Positions 43,173-53,154 are shown, numbered from the stretch's first letter. The stretch: DNA of 64,000 nt from an uncultured Prevotella sp. (GCA_944319935.1 CALUFM010000003.1:1-64000); one strand, 5' to 3'. The notes: generated by a model from the letters alone, not told the origin. Numbers and translations are program-made.

Positions 43173-44912
43173 ATGAAGTGTGTAAGACAACTTTTGTTGC
43201 TCGTGGCGGTTGTTGCCGCCATCGTGTCGTGCCGTGACGACGGCATGGCGAGGGGCGTGTTGAGCCTTGCTGACAGCCTGATGGAGGAGCGGGCCGACAG
43301 CTCGTTGGCCCTGCTCAGGCGTGACTCGCTGCTGTTTGAGGACGCAGGCAAGGACGTGCGCATGGCATACGTGCTGCTCAGGACAGAGGCGGAAGACAAG
43401 TGCTACGTCACGCATACGTCTGACTCGACCATGCTCCCGGCGGCAAAATACTTTGCCGCCCACGGCACGCCGCTGCAAAGCGTGCGCGCGTGGTACGTGC
43501 TTGGCCGCGTGTATTGCGACCTGCGCCTTTACGGCCACGCCCTCACCGCGTTTGACAACGCCATCGCCGTCAACGCCGGCGGCGACCCCGCCGCTTGCCG
43601 CTACAAGTCGCGCGCATGCACGTGGGCGGGTGACGTGTATGAGAAGAAAGACCTTCACGACGAAGCTTTGCGCTATAACAAGCGGGCATACCAGTACGCT
43701 CGCAAGTCGGACGTGCCCACGGTGGAGGTGTACACGCTGCGTGACATAGGGCGGTCGTACAGCGGTTTGAAGAGAAACGACGTGGCTATACCTTATTACC
43801 AGCGTGCCGCGGTAAGGGCGATGGCGTTGGGTGACAGCGTACTTTATAATATGGTGGCGGGCGAGCTTGCGACGGTTTATATTGAAGAAGGTATGCTTGC
43901 CGATGCCCGCAGGGCTCTTTCCAATCTGCCTTATAGTGAAGTAAAAGAAAACATAGCTGCGCATTATTTCACCTGGGCTGAGTATTACGAAGCTGTGGGG
44001 CGGCTCGATTCAGCCATGGAGTATAACCTGCGGGGCATGGATTATGCCAGCGAGTACATCAACAGGGACATTTGCCGTGACTTGGCGCGTATCAGTTTGA
44101 AGCAAGGCAAGCGTGGCGAGGCCATGAGATATTGTGATTTGTATTTCACTTATGCCGACTCGTTGAAGGACGATGAAGCCGCAGAATATGACAATCTGCT
44201 GTCGTACATGGAACGGATGCTGGGCATTGAGCGCGATAACGTGGCTTTGGCCGATGACAAGGCGCGGTTGGTTGTATGGTTGTCTGTAGTGGTTTTCGTT
44301 GTTCTTGTGGCGGCCTTTGTCATAATAAGATATTTTCTCAATGTGCGGAGGCGCGCAAGGGAGCAACACGAACGTGTGAAGAAATACCTGCGCCGGCGAC
44401 ATGAGCGTGAAATGCAGGGCGTGAAGCGCAACAGCGAACGTATAAGGCAGTTGGAGGGCGAGTTGGCATCGTCAGGCAAGCGACAGTCAGAGTTGCGCAA
44501 TTCTTTGATGCGCAACGAGGCCGAGATGCTGGAGCTGCGGAACAAGTTGATGGCATTTGAACGTCAACATAGCGAGCTGTTGGCGGCCGATTTTGCGGAG
44601 ACCGAGGAGTATAAGTTGTTCCATGACCCTACAGCGCGGCCTACGTCGGCTGATTACCATAGGCTCGTGGCTTCGCTTGACAGGACTTATGAAAACTTTA
44701 CGCAACGCCTTAAAGACTTTTACCCTGGCATAAGTGAAAATGAAATTTGGATTTGCTGCATGGTGAAAACAGGTCTCACGTCAAAAGAAGTATGCTTGAA
44801 ATCTGTTTATACGAAATACTCGTTAAGCATGGCGAAGCATCGTTTGTATGCTAAAATGTTTAATAAGAAAGGCTCGTCAAAAGACCTTGATAAATTCATC
44901 AAAGATTTTTAG
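43173..44912 (+). CDS. TPR-repeat membrane regulator with C-terminal HTH-like domain
   Basis: A 579-residue protein of a type common in Bacteroidales. An N-terminal signal with lipobox-like sequence (VVAAIVSC) leads into about five tetratricopeptide repeats (residues 30-350). A membrane helix (WLSVVVFVVLVAAFVIIRYF, about 370-390) and a long basic coiled coil (about 395-475) follow. The last 65 residues (ENEIWICCMVKTGLTSKEVC, then SMAKHRLYAKM) look like a LuxR-type helix-turn-helix. The layout suggests a periplasmic sensor with a cytoplasmic regulatory end, but target and signal are unknown. Base composition becomes more AT-rich in the last third. Confidence 0.75.
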   Translation: MKCVRQLLLLVAVVAAIVSCRDDGMARGVLSLADSLMEERADSSLALLRRDSLLFEDAGKDVRMAYVLLRTEAEDKCYVTHTSDSTMLPAAKYFAAHGTPLQSVRAWYVLGRVYCDLRLYGHALTAFDNAIAVNAGGDPAACRYKSRACTWAGDVYEKKDLHDEALRYNKRAYQYARKSDVPTVEVYTLRDIGRSYSGLKRNDVAIPYYQRAAVRAMALGDSVLYNMVAGELATVYIEEGMLADARRALSNLPYSEVKENIAAHYFTWAEYYEAVGRLDSAMEYNLRGMDYASEYINRDICRDLARISLKQGKRGEAMRYCDLYFTYADSLKDDEAAEYDNLLSYMERMLGIERDNVALADDKARLVVWLSVVVFVVLVAAFVIIRYFLNVRRRAREQHERVKKYLRRRHEREMQGVKRNSERIRQLEGELASSGKRQSELRNSLMRNEAEMLELRNKLMAFERQHSELLAADFAETEEYKLFHDPTARPTSADYHRLVASLDRTYENFTQRLKDFYPGISENEIWICCMVKTGLTSKEVCLKSVYTKYSLSMAKHRLYAKMFNKKGSSKDLDKFIKDF

Positions 44913-44943
44913 GCTTGCAAGTTGCTGAAAATTAAAGACTTGC

Positions 44944-44975
44944 AAACTGGTTAACTCGTGTTAACCAGTTTTGTT
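44944..44975 (+). terminator. Terminator after the TPR regulator gene
   Basis: AAACTGGTTAAC (44944-44955), loop TCGT, GTTAACCAGTTT (44960-44971), then a T-rich stretch. The tail overlaps the next promoter. Confidence 0.85.
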
Positions 44976-45004
44976 TGTTGTTCCGTTTCTTTATTGTATT
45001 TTTG
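44974..45004 (+). promoter_or_regulatory. Consensus promoter of the small membrane protein gene
   Basis: TTTG (44974-44977), 19 nt, TATTTTTG (44997-45004): exact consensus. Predicted start near 45008, leader about 43 nt. Confidence 0.8.
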
Positions 45005-45050
45005 CTGTGGAATGTTATTATTTTAAATCCAACAAATAAATCAAATCATC

Positions 45051-45494
45051 ATGAAACAGTACCTTTTATCATTCATCATCAGCCTCGGCACGACAGCGGC
45101 AGTGTCTTGCCTCAATTATTTCCAATCAACGCCTATTTCATGCTTGGGCGGATTAGTGCTTGCGGCTGTCACATATTGGCGTTTGTCTGTCATAGGTAAA
45201 GTCAATAACAGAATATTAGGCAACTCTATAGCATTGGTGTTGGGATGGCTCGTGATTCCTGCTTGCGTCTACATCCCCAGCTTCAGGGCTGCCTTGGGCT
45301 CGTTTTTCATCTCAATGTCTTTCGGACTGTCTGTCATCTTAGCGTGCCTCTGCTATCGTTTCAGAAAGAGAACCACTTTCATCTTGGCGGCAGCGGTATG
45401 GCTTGCGTTCGTATATTTTGCTGTAGGCGGATGGGACGATTACCTGAATTCCTTGCCAAGGAACGACATGGGGAAGGTCATATTGCCATTTTAG
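45051..45494 (+). CDS. Small four-helix membrane protein, unknown function
   Basis: A 147-residue hydrophobic protein that I do not recognise. Four membrane helices are predicted: about 5-22, 30-48, 58-78 with 83-103, and 110-126 (FILAAAVWLAFVYFAVGGW). A short polar C-terminal tail (DDYLNSLPRNDMGKVILPF) follows. It is more AT-rich than its neighbours and has a consensus promoter of its own, so it is expressed separately from the TPR gene. Recent acquisition is possible but not shown. Confidence 0.65.
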   Translation: MKQYLLSFIISLGTTAAVSCLNYFQSTPISCLGGLVLAAVTYWRLSVIGKVNNRILGNSIALVLGWLVIPACVYIPSFRAALGSFFISMSFGLSVILACLCYRFRKRTTFILAAAVWLAFVYFAVGGWDDYLNSLPRNDMGKVILPF

Positions 45495-45614
45495 TCTAAT
45501 TGCAGGTTGTGTGGATTTTGCTTTTCGCACGTTGGCAAGGAGCGGTATGAGGTTAAAAAAACAAATTTTTCAGCATTTTTCCATGTTATATTAGGTTATT
45601 ACACTGATATTCAG

Positions 45615-45622
45615 TAATTTTG
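45615..45622 (+). promoter_or_regulatory. -7 box of the trigger factor gene
   Basis: TAATTTTG, predicted start near 45626, leader about 42 nt. Confidence 0.5.
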
Positions 45623-45667
45623 CACCTCGCATTTGATAACTATTAAAAATAACATAAACTATCAGAG

Positions 45668-47026
45668 ATGAAAATTTCATTTGAGAACCCGGACAAGGTG
45701 AACGGTCTGCTGACCTTGACCGTAGAAGAGGCTGATTATAAGGAGAATGTCGAGAAGACACTGAAGGACTACCGCAAGAAGGCCAACGTGCCGGGCTTCC
45801 GCAAGGGCATGGTGCCGATGGGGATGATTAAAAAGCAGTTTGGCACGACAGTCAAGGTTGACGAAATCAACAAGCTGTTGGGCGAGGAGATATACAAATA
45901 CGTCAAGGACAACAACATCCAGATGCTGGGCGAGCCGCTGCCGTCAGACAAGCAGGTGCCGGTGGACATGGAGGAGGAAGCTCCGTATACGTTCATGTTC
46001 GACATCGCCGTTGCTCCTGAGATGAACGCCACGCTGACGGGCGACGACACGATTGACCACTACACGATAACGGTTGACGACGACGTGGTGAACCGCCAAA
46101 TCGACATCTTCGCCTCACGTGCCGGCCACTATGACAAGGTGGAGGAGTATCAGGCCAACGACATGCTGAAGGGCGACCTGCGCGAGCTTGACGCCGAAGG
46201 CAATACGAAGGAAGGCGGCATCACCGTGGAAGGCGCGGTGCTTATGCCTGAATATATTAAGGTGGAAGACCAGAAGAAGCTGTTTGACGGCGCGAAGCTG
46301 GGCGACATCATCACGTTCAACCCGAAGAAGGCTTATCCGGACAGCGATGTTGAAGTTTCTTCGCTGCTGAAGATGAAGAAAGAGGAAGTGGCTGACCTGA
46401 ACTCGGATTTCAGCTTCCAAATCACTGAAATATCACGCTATGTGAAGGCAGAGGTGAACCAGGAGCTGTTTGACACGGTGTTCGGCAAGGACGCAGTGAA
46501 GGATGAGAAGGAGTTCCGCGGCAAGATAGCCGATGGCCTGAAAGCTCAGTTTGAGGTTGACACTGACTTCAAGTTCATCCAGGACGTGCGCAAGTACATG
46601 GAGGAGAAGGTCGGTGAACTGACTTACCCGGACGCCCTGCTGAAGCGCATCATGCTCAACAACAACAAGGACAAGGGCCAGGAGTATGTTGACAAGAACT
46701 ACGACCAGAGCATCAAGGAGCTGACATGGCACCTCATCAAGGAGCAGCTTGTCGCCGCGAACGGCATCAAGATTGAAGACGCCGACGTCAAGGAGACTGC
46801 CAAGGAGGCTGCGCGCGCCCAGTTCGCACAGTACGGCATGACAAACATTCCCGAGGAGTACATCGACAATTACGCCACGGACATGCTGAAGAAGAAGGAA
46901 TACATCGACTCTTTCGTTGACCGCAGCATTGACCGCAAGCTGACAGAGGCTCTGAAGAAAGTCGTGAAGCTCAACGAAAAAACAGCTACTTTGGACGAGT
47001 TCAACAAGTTGATGCAGGGAGAATAA
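45668..47026 (+). CDS. tig: Trigger factor, ribosome-associated chaperone
   Basis: Trigger factor binds ribosomes at the exit tunnel and helps new chains fold. The N-terminal ribosome-binding domain keeps a form of the GFRxGxxP signature (VPGFRKGMVPMGMIKKQFG, about 43-61). A reduced PPIase-like middle domain (about 150-240) and a helical C-terminal arm region follow. Length is 452 residues. It precedes clpP and clpX, the common order in bacteria. Confidence 0.95.
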   Translation: MKISFENPDKVNGLLTLTVEEADYKENVEKTLKDYRKKANVPGFRKGMVPMGMIKKQFGTTVKVDEINKLLGEEIYKYVKDNNIQMLGEPLPSDKQVPVDMEEEAPYTFMFDIAVAPEMNATLTGDDTIDHYTITVDDDVVNRQIDIFASRAGHYDKVEEYQANDMLKGDLRELDAEGNTKEGGITVEGAVLMPEYIKVEDQKKLFDGAKLGDIITFNPKKAYPDSDVEVSSLLKMKKEEVADLNSDFSFQITEISRYVKAEVNQELFDTVFGKDAVKDEKEFRGKIADGLKAQFEVDTDFKFIQDVRKYMEEKVGELTYPDALLKRIMLNNNKDKGQEYVDKNYDQSIKELTWHLIKEQLVAANGIKIEDADVKETAKEAARAQFAQYGMTNIPEEYIDNYATDMLKKKEYIDSFVDRSIDRKLTEALKKVVKLNEKTATLDEFNKLMQGE

Positions 47027-47057
47027 ATATTTTTTAGCAAAAAAATAGCCTCCAGAT

Positions 47058-47128
47058 AAAGGAGGTTTCCGACTTTTTTATTATCTTTGTTCCGCATGAA
47101 CAAGCGAAAAGGGTCGGAAACCTCCTTT
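47058..47128. repeat. 16-bp inverted repeat around the clpP promoter box
   Basis: AAAGGAGGTTTCCGAC (47058-47073) and GTCGGAAACCTCCTTT (47113-47128) are perfect inverted copies with a 39-nt spacer. The spacer contains TATCTTTG (47082-47089), the best -7 box before clpP. A small stem CCTCC/GGAGG with a T run also lies on the left side and may end tig. Confidence 0.8.
47082..47089 (+). promoter_or_regulatory. -7 box of clpP
   Basis: TATCTTTG fits TAnnTTTG. The predicted start near 47093 gives a 172-nt leader that contains the right arm of the inverted repeat but not the left. Confidence 0.45.
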
Positions 47129-47264
47129 TCGCATGAAATGGAAATATGTGGAAAATGCGATATGGATGACACGCTTTGAGGGGAACGGAGGGCGTAAAAG
47201 CCTTGCCAGCATCCCACGATGTGATTATTCATTTTTCATTATTCATCATTAATTACTATAGGAA

Positions 47265-47930
47265 ATGAACGATTTTAGGAAATACGCCACCGGCCATCTC
47301 GGCATGAACGGCATGGTGGTTGACGATGTGATGAAAGCACAGATGCAGTATCTCAACCCGTACATCCTTGAGGAACGCCAGTTGAACGTCACCCAGATGG
47401 ACGTGTTCTCGCGCTTGATGATGGACCGCATCATCTTCCTCGGCACGCAGATTGACGACTATACGGCCAACACGCTGCAGGCGCAGTTGCTGTATCTGGA
47501 CTCGGTTGATTCAGGAAAAGACATATCCATATACATAAACAGCCCCGGCGGCAGCGTCACTGCCGGCCTCGGCATTTACGACACGATGCAGTTCATATCG
47601 AGCGACGTGGCTACTATATGCACGGGCATGGCCGCCTCGATGGCCGCCGTGCTGCTCGTTTCGGGCACGGAAGGCAAGCGTTCGGCTCTGACTCACAGTC
47701 GTGTGATGATACACCAGCCGCTCGGCGGGGTGCAGGGACAGGCTTCAGACATCGAAATCGAGGCCAAGGAAATCTTGAAATTCAAGAAAGAACTGTACAC
47801 AATCATATCTGAACACTCGCACACTCCTTACGAGAAGGTGTACAAGGACTCTGACCGCAACTACTGGATGACGGCGGAAGAGGCCAAGGAGTATGGCATG
47901 ATAGATGATGTCCTGACGAAGAAAAAGTAA
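47265..47930 (+). CDS. clpP: ATP-dependent Clp protease proteolytic subunit
   Basis: ClpP forms the barrel-shaped serine protease that degrades proteins fed by ClpX. The active-site Ser125 lies in ATICTGMAASMAAVLL and His150 in THSRVMIHQPLGGVQGQA. NSPGGSVTAGLGIYDTMQF is also canonical. The 221-residue length includes a slightly longer N-terminal region. clpX starts 44 nt later. Confidence 0.98.
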   Translation: MNDFRKYATGHLGMNGMVVDDVMKAQMQYLNPYILEERQLNVTQMDVFSRLMMDRIIFLGTQIDDYTANTLQAQLLYLDSVDSGKDISIYINSPGGSVTAGLGIYDTMQFISSDVATICTGMAASMAAVLLVSGTEGKRSALTHSRVMIHQPLGGVQGQASDIEIEAKEILKFKKELYTIISEHSHTPYEKVYKDSDRNYWMTAEEAKEYGMIDDVLTKKK

Positions 47931-47974
47931 CGACAGGGCGCGTCTGACAATACTTTGCGCTGACAAAAAGACAA

Positions 47975-49231
47975 ATGGACAATAGCAAAAAACGGATGGA
48001 AAAGACTTGCAGCTTTTGCGGACGGAGCGAAAGGGATGTGAAACTGCTCATAACCGGTCTTAACGGATTTATATGTGAAGACTGCGCCGCACAAGCTTAC
48101 GAAATAGTAAAGTCTTCGGGTGTGCTGGACGATATGCGTGGCAAGAAGCACGGCTCGAAGTTCAAACCCAAGAAAGTGCCCAAGCCTGTCGAGATAAAGG
48201 AATATCTTGACCAATATGTAATAGGGCAAGACGACGCGAAGCGATGCTTGGCTGTGGCTGTGTACAACCATTACAAGCGTCTGCAACAGCCGGCTGACGA
48301 CAACGGCGTGGAGATAGAGAAGAGCAATATAATAATGGTTGGCAGCACCGGTACGGGCAAGACCTTGATGGCCCGCACCATCGCCAAGCTGCTTGATGTG
48401 CCGTTCACAATAGTTGATGCCACGGTTTTCACCGAGGCGGGATATGTGGGCGAGGATGTGGAAAGCATACTGAGCCGTCTGCTCCAGGTGGCCGACTACG
48501 ATGTGGAGGCTGCCGAAAGAGGCATCGTCTTCATCGACGAGATTGACAAAATCGCGCGCAAGAGTGACAATCCGTCAATCACGCGCGACGTCAGTGGCGA
48601 GGGCGTGCAGCAAGGTTTGCTGAAACTCTTGGAAGGAACGATGGTCAACGTTCCGCCCCAGGGCGGGCGCAAGCATCCCGACCAGGAGTACATCCACGTG
48701 GACACGAAGAACATCTTGTTTATCTGCGGCGGCGCGTTTGACGGCATCGAGCGCAAAATCGCCCAAAGGATGAACACGCATGTGGTTGGTTACAACTCGG
48801 TGCAGAATGTCAGGAAGATAGATAAGAACGACTTGATGAAGTATATTTTGCCGCAAGACTTGAAGTCTTTCGGCCTGATACCTGAAATCATCGGCCGTCT
48901 GCCTGTCCTTACTTACCTCAATCCATTGGACCGCGACGCCCTGCGTTCAATCCTCGTAGAGCCAAAGAACTCCATCGTGAAGCAGTACAAGAAGCTGTTT
49001 GAGATGGACGGAATAGAACTTACGTTCACCGACGAGGCTCTTGACTTCATCGTTGACAAGGCGATGGAATATAAGTTGGGGGCGCGTGGGCTTCGCTCAA
49101 TTGTCGAGAGCGTGATAATGGACGCAATGTTCGAAATCCCCTCGAAGAAAGTCAAGGCTTTTGACGTTACTCTCGATTACGCACGTGAGCAACTTGAAAA
49201 AGCTCATTTTGAGAAGTTGGAAAGTGCCTGA
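47975..49231 (+). CDS. clpX: Clp protease ATP-binding unfoldase ClpX
   Basis: ClpX unfolds tagged proteins and passes them to ClpP. The N-terminal zinc-binding domain ([17 protein letters not shown], then GFICEDC) is complete. The AAA+ domain shows Walker [16 protein letters not shown] and Walker [14 protein letters not shown]. It also has sensor region [11 protein letters not shown] and the IGF-type loop region (VVGYNS and [16 protein letters not shown]). Length is 418 residues. Confidence 0.98.
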   Translation: MDNSKKRMEKTCSFCGRSERDVKLLITGLNGFICEDCAAQAYEIVKSSGVLDDMRGKKHGSKFKPKKVPKPVEIKEYLDQYVIGQDDAKRCLAVAVYNHYKRLQQPADDNGVEIEKSNIIMVGSTGTGKTLMARTIAKLLDVPFTIVDATVFTEAGYVGEDVESILSRLLQVADYDVEAAERGIVFIDEIDKIARKSDNPSITRDVSGEGVQQGLLKLLEGTMVNVPPQGGRKHPDQEYIHVDTKNILFICGGAFDGIERKIAQRMNTHVVGYNSVQNVRKIDKNDLMKYILPQDLKSFGLIPEIIGRLPVLTYLNPLDRDALRSILVEPKNSIVKQYKKLFEMDGIELTFTDEALDFIVDKAMEYKLGARGLRSIVESVIMDAMFEIPSKKVKAFDVTLDYAREQLEKAHFEKLESA

Positions 49232-49281
49232 AGCAATTGTTGTTAAGGGCGGAAACTTAAAAAAGTCACTCTGTTAGCAAT

Positions 49282-51459
49282 ATGTATAACGACGTTAATC
49301 TTACAGAAAAGCTGAAGCAATATTTTGGCTTCGACAAGTTTAAAGGCAACCAGGAAGCAATCATCCGTAACCTGCTGGACGGCAAAGACACCTTTGTCCT
49401 CATGCCCACAGGCGGCGGGAAGTCGTTGTGTTACCAGTTGCCGTCGCTCATCATGGACGGCACGGCGATAGTCATATCGCCACTGATAGCCTTGATGAAA
49501 AACCAAGTTGATGTGATTAACGGCATGACTGAGACTGACGGAGTGGCGCATTACCTTAATTCGTCGCTTAACAAGTCTGCCATAGACAAGGTAAAGAGCG
49601 ACATCCTTGCGGGTAAGACGAAGTTGCTGTATGTAGCCCCAGAGTCGCTGACAAAGGAGGACAATGTTGACTTCCTGAAAGGAATCAAGATTTCGTTTTA
49701 CGCTGTTGACGAGGCTCATTGTATTTCGGAGTGGGGTCATGACTTCCGTCCTGAGTACCGGAGGATACGTCCCATCATCAACGAAATAGGCGACGCGCCG
49801 GTAATCGCACTTACGGCCACGGCTACGGACAAGGTCCGCACTGACATAAAGAAAAACCTTGGGATACTTGACGCTGCGGAATTTAAAAGCTCGTTCAACC
49901 GCCCCAACCTTTATTATGAGGTTCGCCACAAGACCAAGGACATTGACAAGCAAATAGTAAAGTTCATAAAGCAGAACTCGGGAAAGAGCGGAATTATTTA
50001 TTGTCTTTCACGAAAGAAGGTCGAGGAGTTGGCAGCCGTGCTTCGCGCCAACGACATCAAGGCCGCCGCTTACCATGCAGGTCTTGACTCGGGCACCCGT
50101 TCCGGCACGCAGGATGACTTCCTGATGGAGCGCATCGACGTCATTGTGGCCACGATAGCTTTCGGCATGGGTATTGACAAGCCCGACGTGCGCTTTGTCA
50201 TCCATTACGACATACCGAAGAGCCTTGAGGGATATTATCAGGAGACAGGTCGTGCAGGGCGCGACGGCGGGGAAGGAAAGTGCATCGCGTTTTACTCCTA
50301 TAAAGACCTGAAGAAACTTGAGAAGTTCATGGAGGGCAAGCCTGTGGCCGAGCAAGACATAGGTCGCCAACTGCTGCAGGAGACCGCGGCTTACGCCGAG
50401 TCGTCAGTGTGCAGGCGGAAGATGCTGCTGCATTACTTCGGCGAGGAGTATGACAAGGACAACTGCGGAAACTGCGACAACTGTCTGCATCCTCAGGTCA
50501 AGATAGAGGGCAAGGAGGCCCTTGAGGTTGTCCTGAATGCAATTGCAGCCATAAAAGAGGATTTCCGCACCGATTATGTGATAGATTTTGTCGAGGGCAA
50601 GGAGACCAATGACATTGTGGCTCACAAGCATGACAAGCTTGAAGAGTTTGGCTCGGGCGAGGACATGGACGAGAAACTTTGGAACCCTGTCATCCGTCAA
50701 GCCCTTATCGCCGGTTATCTGAAAAAGGATGTCGAGAACTACGGCATTCTGAAAATCACTCCGTCAGGCAAGAAGTTCATGAAGAACCCGCAGTCGTTCA
50801 TGATTGTCAAGGACAACGAATTCAATGAAGACGAAGAGGATGACAGCCATGAGGGCGGGAGTTCCGCGCTTGACCCGACGCTTCATGCCATGTTGAAAGA
50901 CCTGCGCAAGAAAGTCAGCGTGCGCCTGAAGCTGCCCCCCTATATCATCTTCCAGGACATTTCGTTGGAACAGATGGCCACGGTTTACCCCATAACCCTT
51001 GAAGACTTGCAGAACGTGCAGGGCGTGGGTGCGGGCAAGGCGCGCCGTTACGGCAAGGAGTTCGTAGCCCTGATAAAGAAGTATTGCGAAGAAAACGAAA
51101 TCGAACGTCCCGAGGATTTGCGTGTAAGGACTGTCGCCAAGAAGTCGGTATTGAAAGTGAAGATAATACAAAGCATCGACCGCCAGGTTGCGCTTGACGA
51201 CATCGCAGAGGCGCAGGGCATCGACTTTGACGAACTGCTTGACGAGGTTGAGGCCATCGTTTACAGCGGAACGAAAATCAACATCGACTACTTCCTTGAG
51301 GAAGTCATTGACGACGACCACGTGGACGACATCTACGAGTATTTCAAGGAGAGCGAGACCGACGACCTCGAGACTGCCATGGAGGAGCTTGGCGAAGACT
51401 ATACTGAGGAGGAAGTCAGGCTTGTGCGCATCAAGTTCATATCAGACATGGGCAACTGA
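49282..51459 (+). CDS. recQ: ATP-dependent DNA helicase RecQ
   Basis: RecQ unwinds DNA in recombination and repair. The helicase core has LMPTGGGKSLCYQLP, VDEAHCISEWGHDFRPEY, ALTATAT and QETGRAGRDGG. The zinc-binding region has CRRKMLLHYFGE and CGNCDNC, a winged-helix region follows, then an HRDC domain near 530-600. The C terminus extends by about 100 acidic residues. It lies 50 nt behind clpX and probably shares its transcript. Confidence 0.97.
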   Translation: MYNDVNLTEKLKQYFGFDKFKGNQEAIIRNLLDGKDTFVLMPTGGGKSLCYQLPSLIMDGTAIVISPLIALMKNQVDVINGMTETDGVAHYLNSSLNKSAIDKVKSDILAGKTKLLYVAPESLTKEDNVDFLKGIKISFYAVDEAHCISEWGHDFRPEYRRIRPIINEIGDAPVIALTATATDKVRTDIKKNLGILDAAEFKSSFNRPNLYYEVRHKTKDIDKQIVKFIKQNSGKSGIIYCLSRKKVEELAAVLRANDIKAAAYHAGLDSGTRSGTQDDFLMERIDVIVATIAFGMGIDKPDVRFVIHYDIPKSLEGYYQETGRAGRDGGEGKCIAFYSYKDLKKLEKFMEGKPVAEQDIGRQLLQETAAYAESSVCRRKMLLHYFGEEYDKDNCGNCDNCLHPQVKIEGKEALEVVLNAIAAIKEDFRTDYVIDFVEGKETNDIVAHKHDKLEEFGSGEDMDEKLWNPVIRQALIAGYLKKDVENYGILKITPSGKKFMKNPQSFMIVKDNEFNEDEEDDSHEGGSSALDPTLHAMLKDLRKKVSVRLKLPPYIIFQDISLEQMATVYPITLEDLQNVQGVGAGKARRYGKEFVALIKKYCEENEIERPEDLRVRTVAKKSVLKVKIIQSIDRQVALDDIAEAQGIDFDELLDEVEAIVYSGTKINIDYFLEEVIDDDHVDDIYEYFKESETDDLETAMEELGEDYTEEEVRLVRIKFISDMGN

Positions 51460-51496
51460 CGCTGGCTGCCGTTAATGGCTCGGCAAGAGATAATGT

Positions 51497-51539
51497 AATG
51501 GTTTTCAGGCTTTTATGCGCTTGAAAACCATTCTTTTTT
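51497..51539 (+). terminator. Rho-independent terminator after recQ
   Basis: AATGGTTTTCA (51497-51507) and TGAAAACCATT (51522-51532), then CTTTTTT. Confidence 0.92.
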
Positions 51540-51546
51540 ATCTGTT

Positions 51547-51580
51547 TTTGTTACAATATGTGGCAAAAACACTATATTTG
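51547..51580 (+). promoter_or_regulatory. Promoter of the pectate lyase gene
   Basis: TTTG (51547-51550), 22 nt, TATATTTG (51573-51580). Predicted start near 51584 gives a leader of about 122 nt. Confidence 0.55.
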
Positions 51581-51705
51581 CAACAGATTTACGTTTTCAT
51601 TACGTCTGTGGCGGGTGCGCGGCGGATGTATTGACAGCGGTTTGGCGTATTGCCAAATGTTGTAAGCATACTTATAAATTAACTATAAAACAAATTGAAT
51701 TTACT

Positions 51706-53154
51706 ATGAAATCGAGTGTAAAAGCAAGTCGCAGCCGTGCGGTCGTAGCCCGACTGAATACGTTGGCTGTGTTTTTTATAGCCTTGGGACTGGCCGTTAC
51801 GTCCACGGCTCAGACTGTGGACGGGCGCAACTTCGGCGTAGACGGGTTTGCCGCCCTGCCGGGAACACCGGGCACAGCCCATTATCTGCCGGGCGGGACG
51901 ACCGGAGGTGCCGGCGGCAAGGTGGTTTACGCCAAGACCTTTCAGCAGCTCAAGGCCTACTTGCAGGCAGAGTCGCCATATGTCATCATCGTTGACCGCG
52001 ACATGGACACCGGCATACGTTGCTGGGTTGACAGCCTCTCCACGGGCCGCCTCTGCGACAAGCAGGACGGCTCGGAGGGCGTAGAGACGACTTACGGCGA
52101 ACGTGTCATGATAGCGTCAAACAAGACCCTCGTCGGCGTGGCCGACCCGCATACGGGCGAAGCCCCGCTGCTGTCGCGCGTTTCGTTCGTGATGCAGTGT
52201 TCGAGCAACGTCATCATACGCAACTGCAGGTTCACCATGGCGGGCGTGCCAATCCTGAAAGACGGCGAGAACAAAATCGTGGCCTTGCGCGGCGGGAAGC
52301 CGAAAGAGGTAGGCGACCCTGACTGCATAAGCATACAGGCCGACGAGAACGACGCCGACACAGACTGGGGCGGACACATCTGGATTGACCATTGCGACTT
52401 CTTCAACGGCGGCGCGGCCGACAAGGACCGCTATGACGGCCTGCTTGACTGCAAGAACAACGTGCAGTGGCTTACGTTCAGCTACAACCACTTTTACCGC
52501 CACGACAAGGCTTGCCTCTTCGGCAAGGGCGACAGCGACGTGTACGACGGCTGCCGCACAATCTCGATGCACCACAACTGGTTCGACGACATCGACGGCA
52601 GCCGCCTTCCCCTGCAGCGTGGAGGCCATCTGCACTACTACAACAACTACATGACCGGCAGCGCAGACGGCTGGGACGTGCGCCGCGAGGCGGTGGGCTA
52701 TGTCCAGGCCTGCTATTTCAAGGACTGCAAAGCCCCCGTACGTTCAGACCGCGAAGGCTCTCTGAACATCGACAAGACTGAAGGCTACGACGTTACATAC
52801 GATAACTGCCGCCGCCTGATGGAGGGCTACAAGAACATCGACGGCTCGAAAGTCAGCAAGCAGTTGCCCGTGAACCATACCGACTGGACGCCCACGCAGA
52901 CCGACGCCGCCTACCGTGTCAACGCCTTGGACAAGACTGCCGACGTGCCCGCCATTGTGCAACGTTATGCCGGGGCGGGCAAAATCGAGGTGTGGCGCGC
53001 CCATGCCGATGCCATTCCAGCCGAAGACTTGGCCGAGTTCGCGGCGGCAATCAATGACAACCCCACCGAGCCGACATACGACCGTAACGGCAACCGCATA
53101 ACCAACGTTGCCGCCGCCACTGCCGCATCCGGAGTTTCCCATAAAACACGATAG
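51706..53154 (+). CDS. Pectate lyase, polysaccharide lyase family 1
   Basis: Cleaves polygalacturonate by beta-elimination outside the cytoplasm. The signal peptide is NTLAVFFIALGLAVTSTAQ after a basic start. The family-1 beta-helix landmarks follow: GGTTGGAGGKVVYAKTFQQL, SNKTLVGV, SNVIIRNCRF, DCISIQADE with WIDHCDFFNG (calcium-binding acids), and SRLPLQRGGHLHYYNNYM with the catalytic Arg region. The ATG at 51706 is preferred over a longer frame from 51631. The gene stands alone, without SusCD or other plant-polysaccharide genes nearby. Confidence 0.93.
   Translation: MKSSVKASRSRAVVARLNTLAVFFIALGLAVTSTAQTVDGRNFGVDGFAALPGTPGTAHYLPGGTTGGAGGKVVYAKTFQQLKAYLQAESPYVIIVDRDMDTGIRCWVDSLSTGRLCDKQDGSEGVETTYGERVMIASNKTLVGVADPHTGEAPLLSRVSFVMQCSSNVIIRNCRFTMAGVPILKDGENKIVALRGGKPKEVGDPDCISIQADENDADTDWGGHIWIDHCDFFNGGAADKDRYDGLLDCKNNVQWLTFSYNHFYRHDKACLFGKGDSDVYDGCRTISMHHNWFDDIDGSRLPLQRGGHLHYYNNYMTGSADGWDVRREAVGYVQACYFKDCKAPVRSDREGSLNIDKTEGYDVTYDNCRRLMEGYKNIDGSKVSKQLPVNHTDWTPTQTDAAYRVNALDKTADVPAIVQRYAGAGKIEVWRAHADAIPAEDLAEFAAAINDNPTEPTYDRNGNRITNVAAATAASGVSHKTR

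Noticed and set aside
47139..47180. A 13-codon frame (MEICGKCDMDDTL) before clpP as a zinc-binding leader peptide
   Set aside because: Too short to support, with no start-context or conservation evidence. It lies in the clpP leader, so it was only noted.
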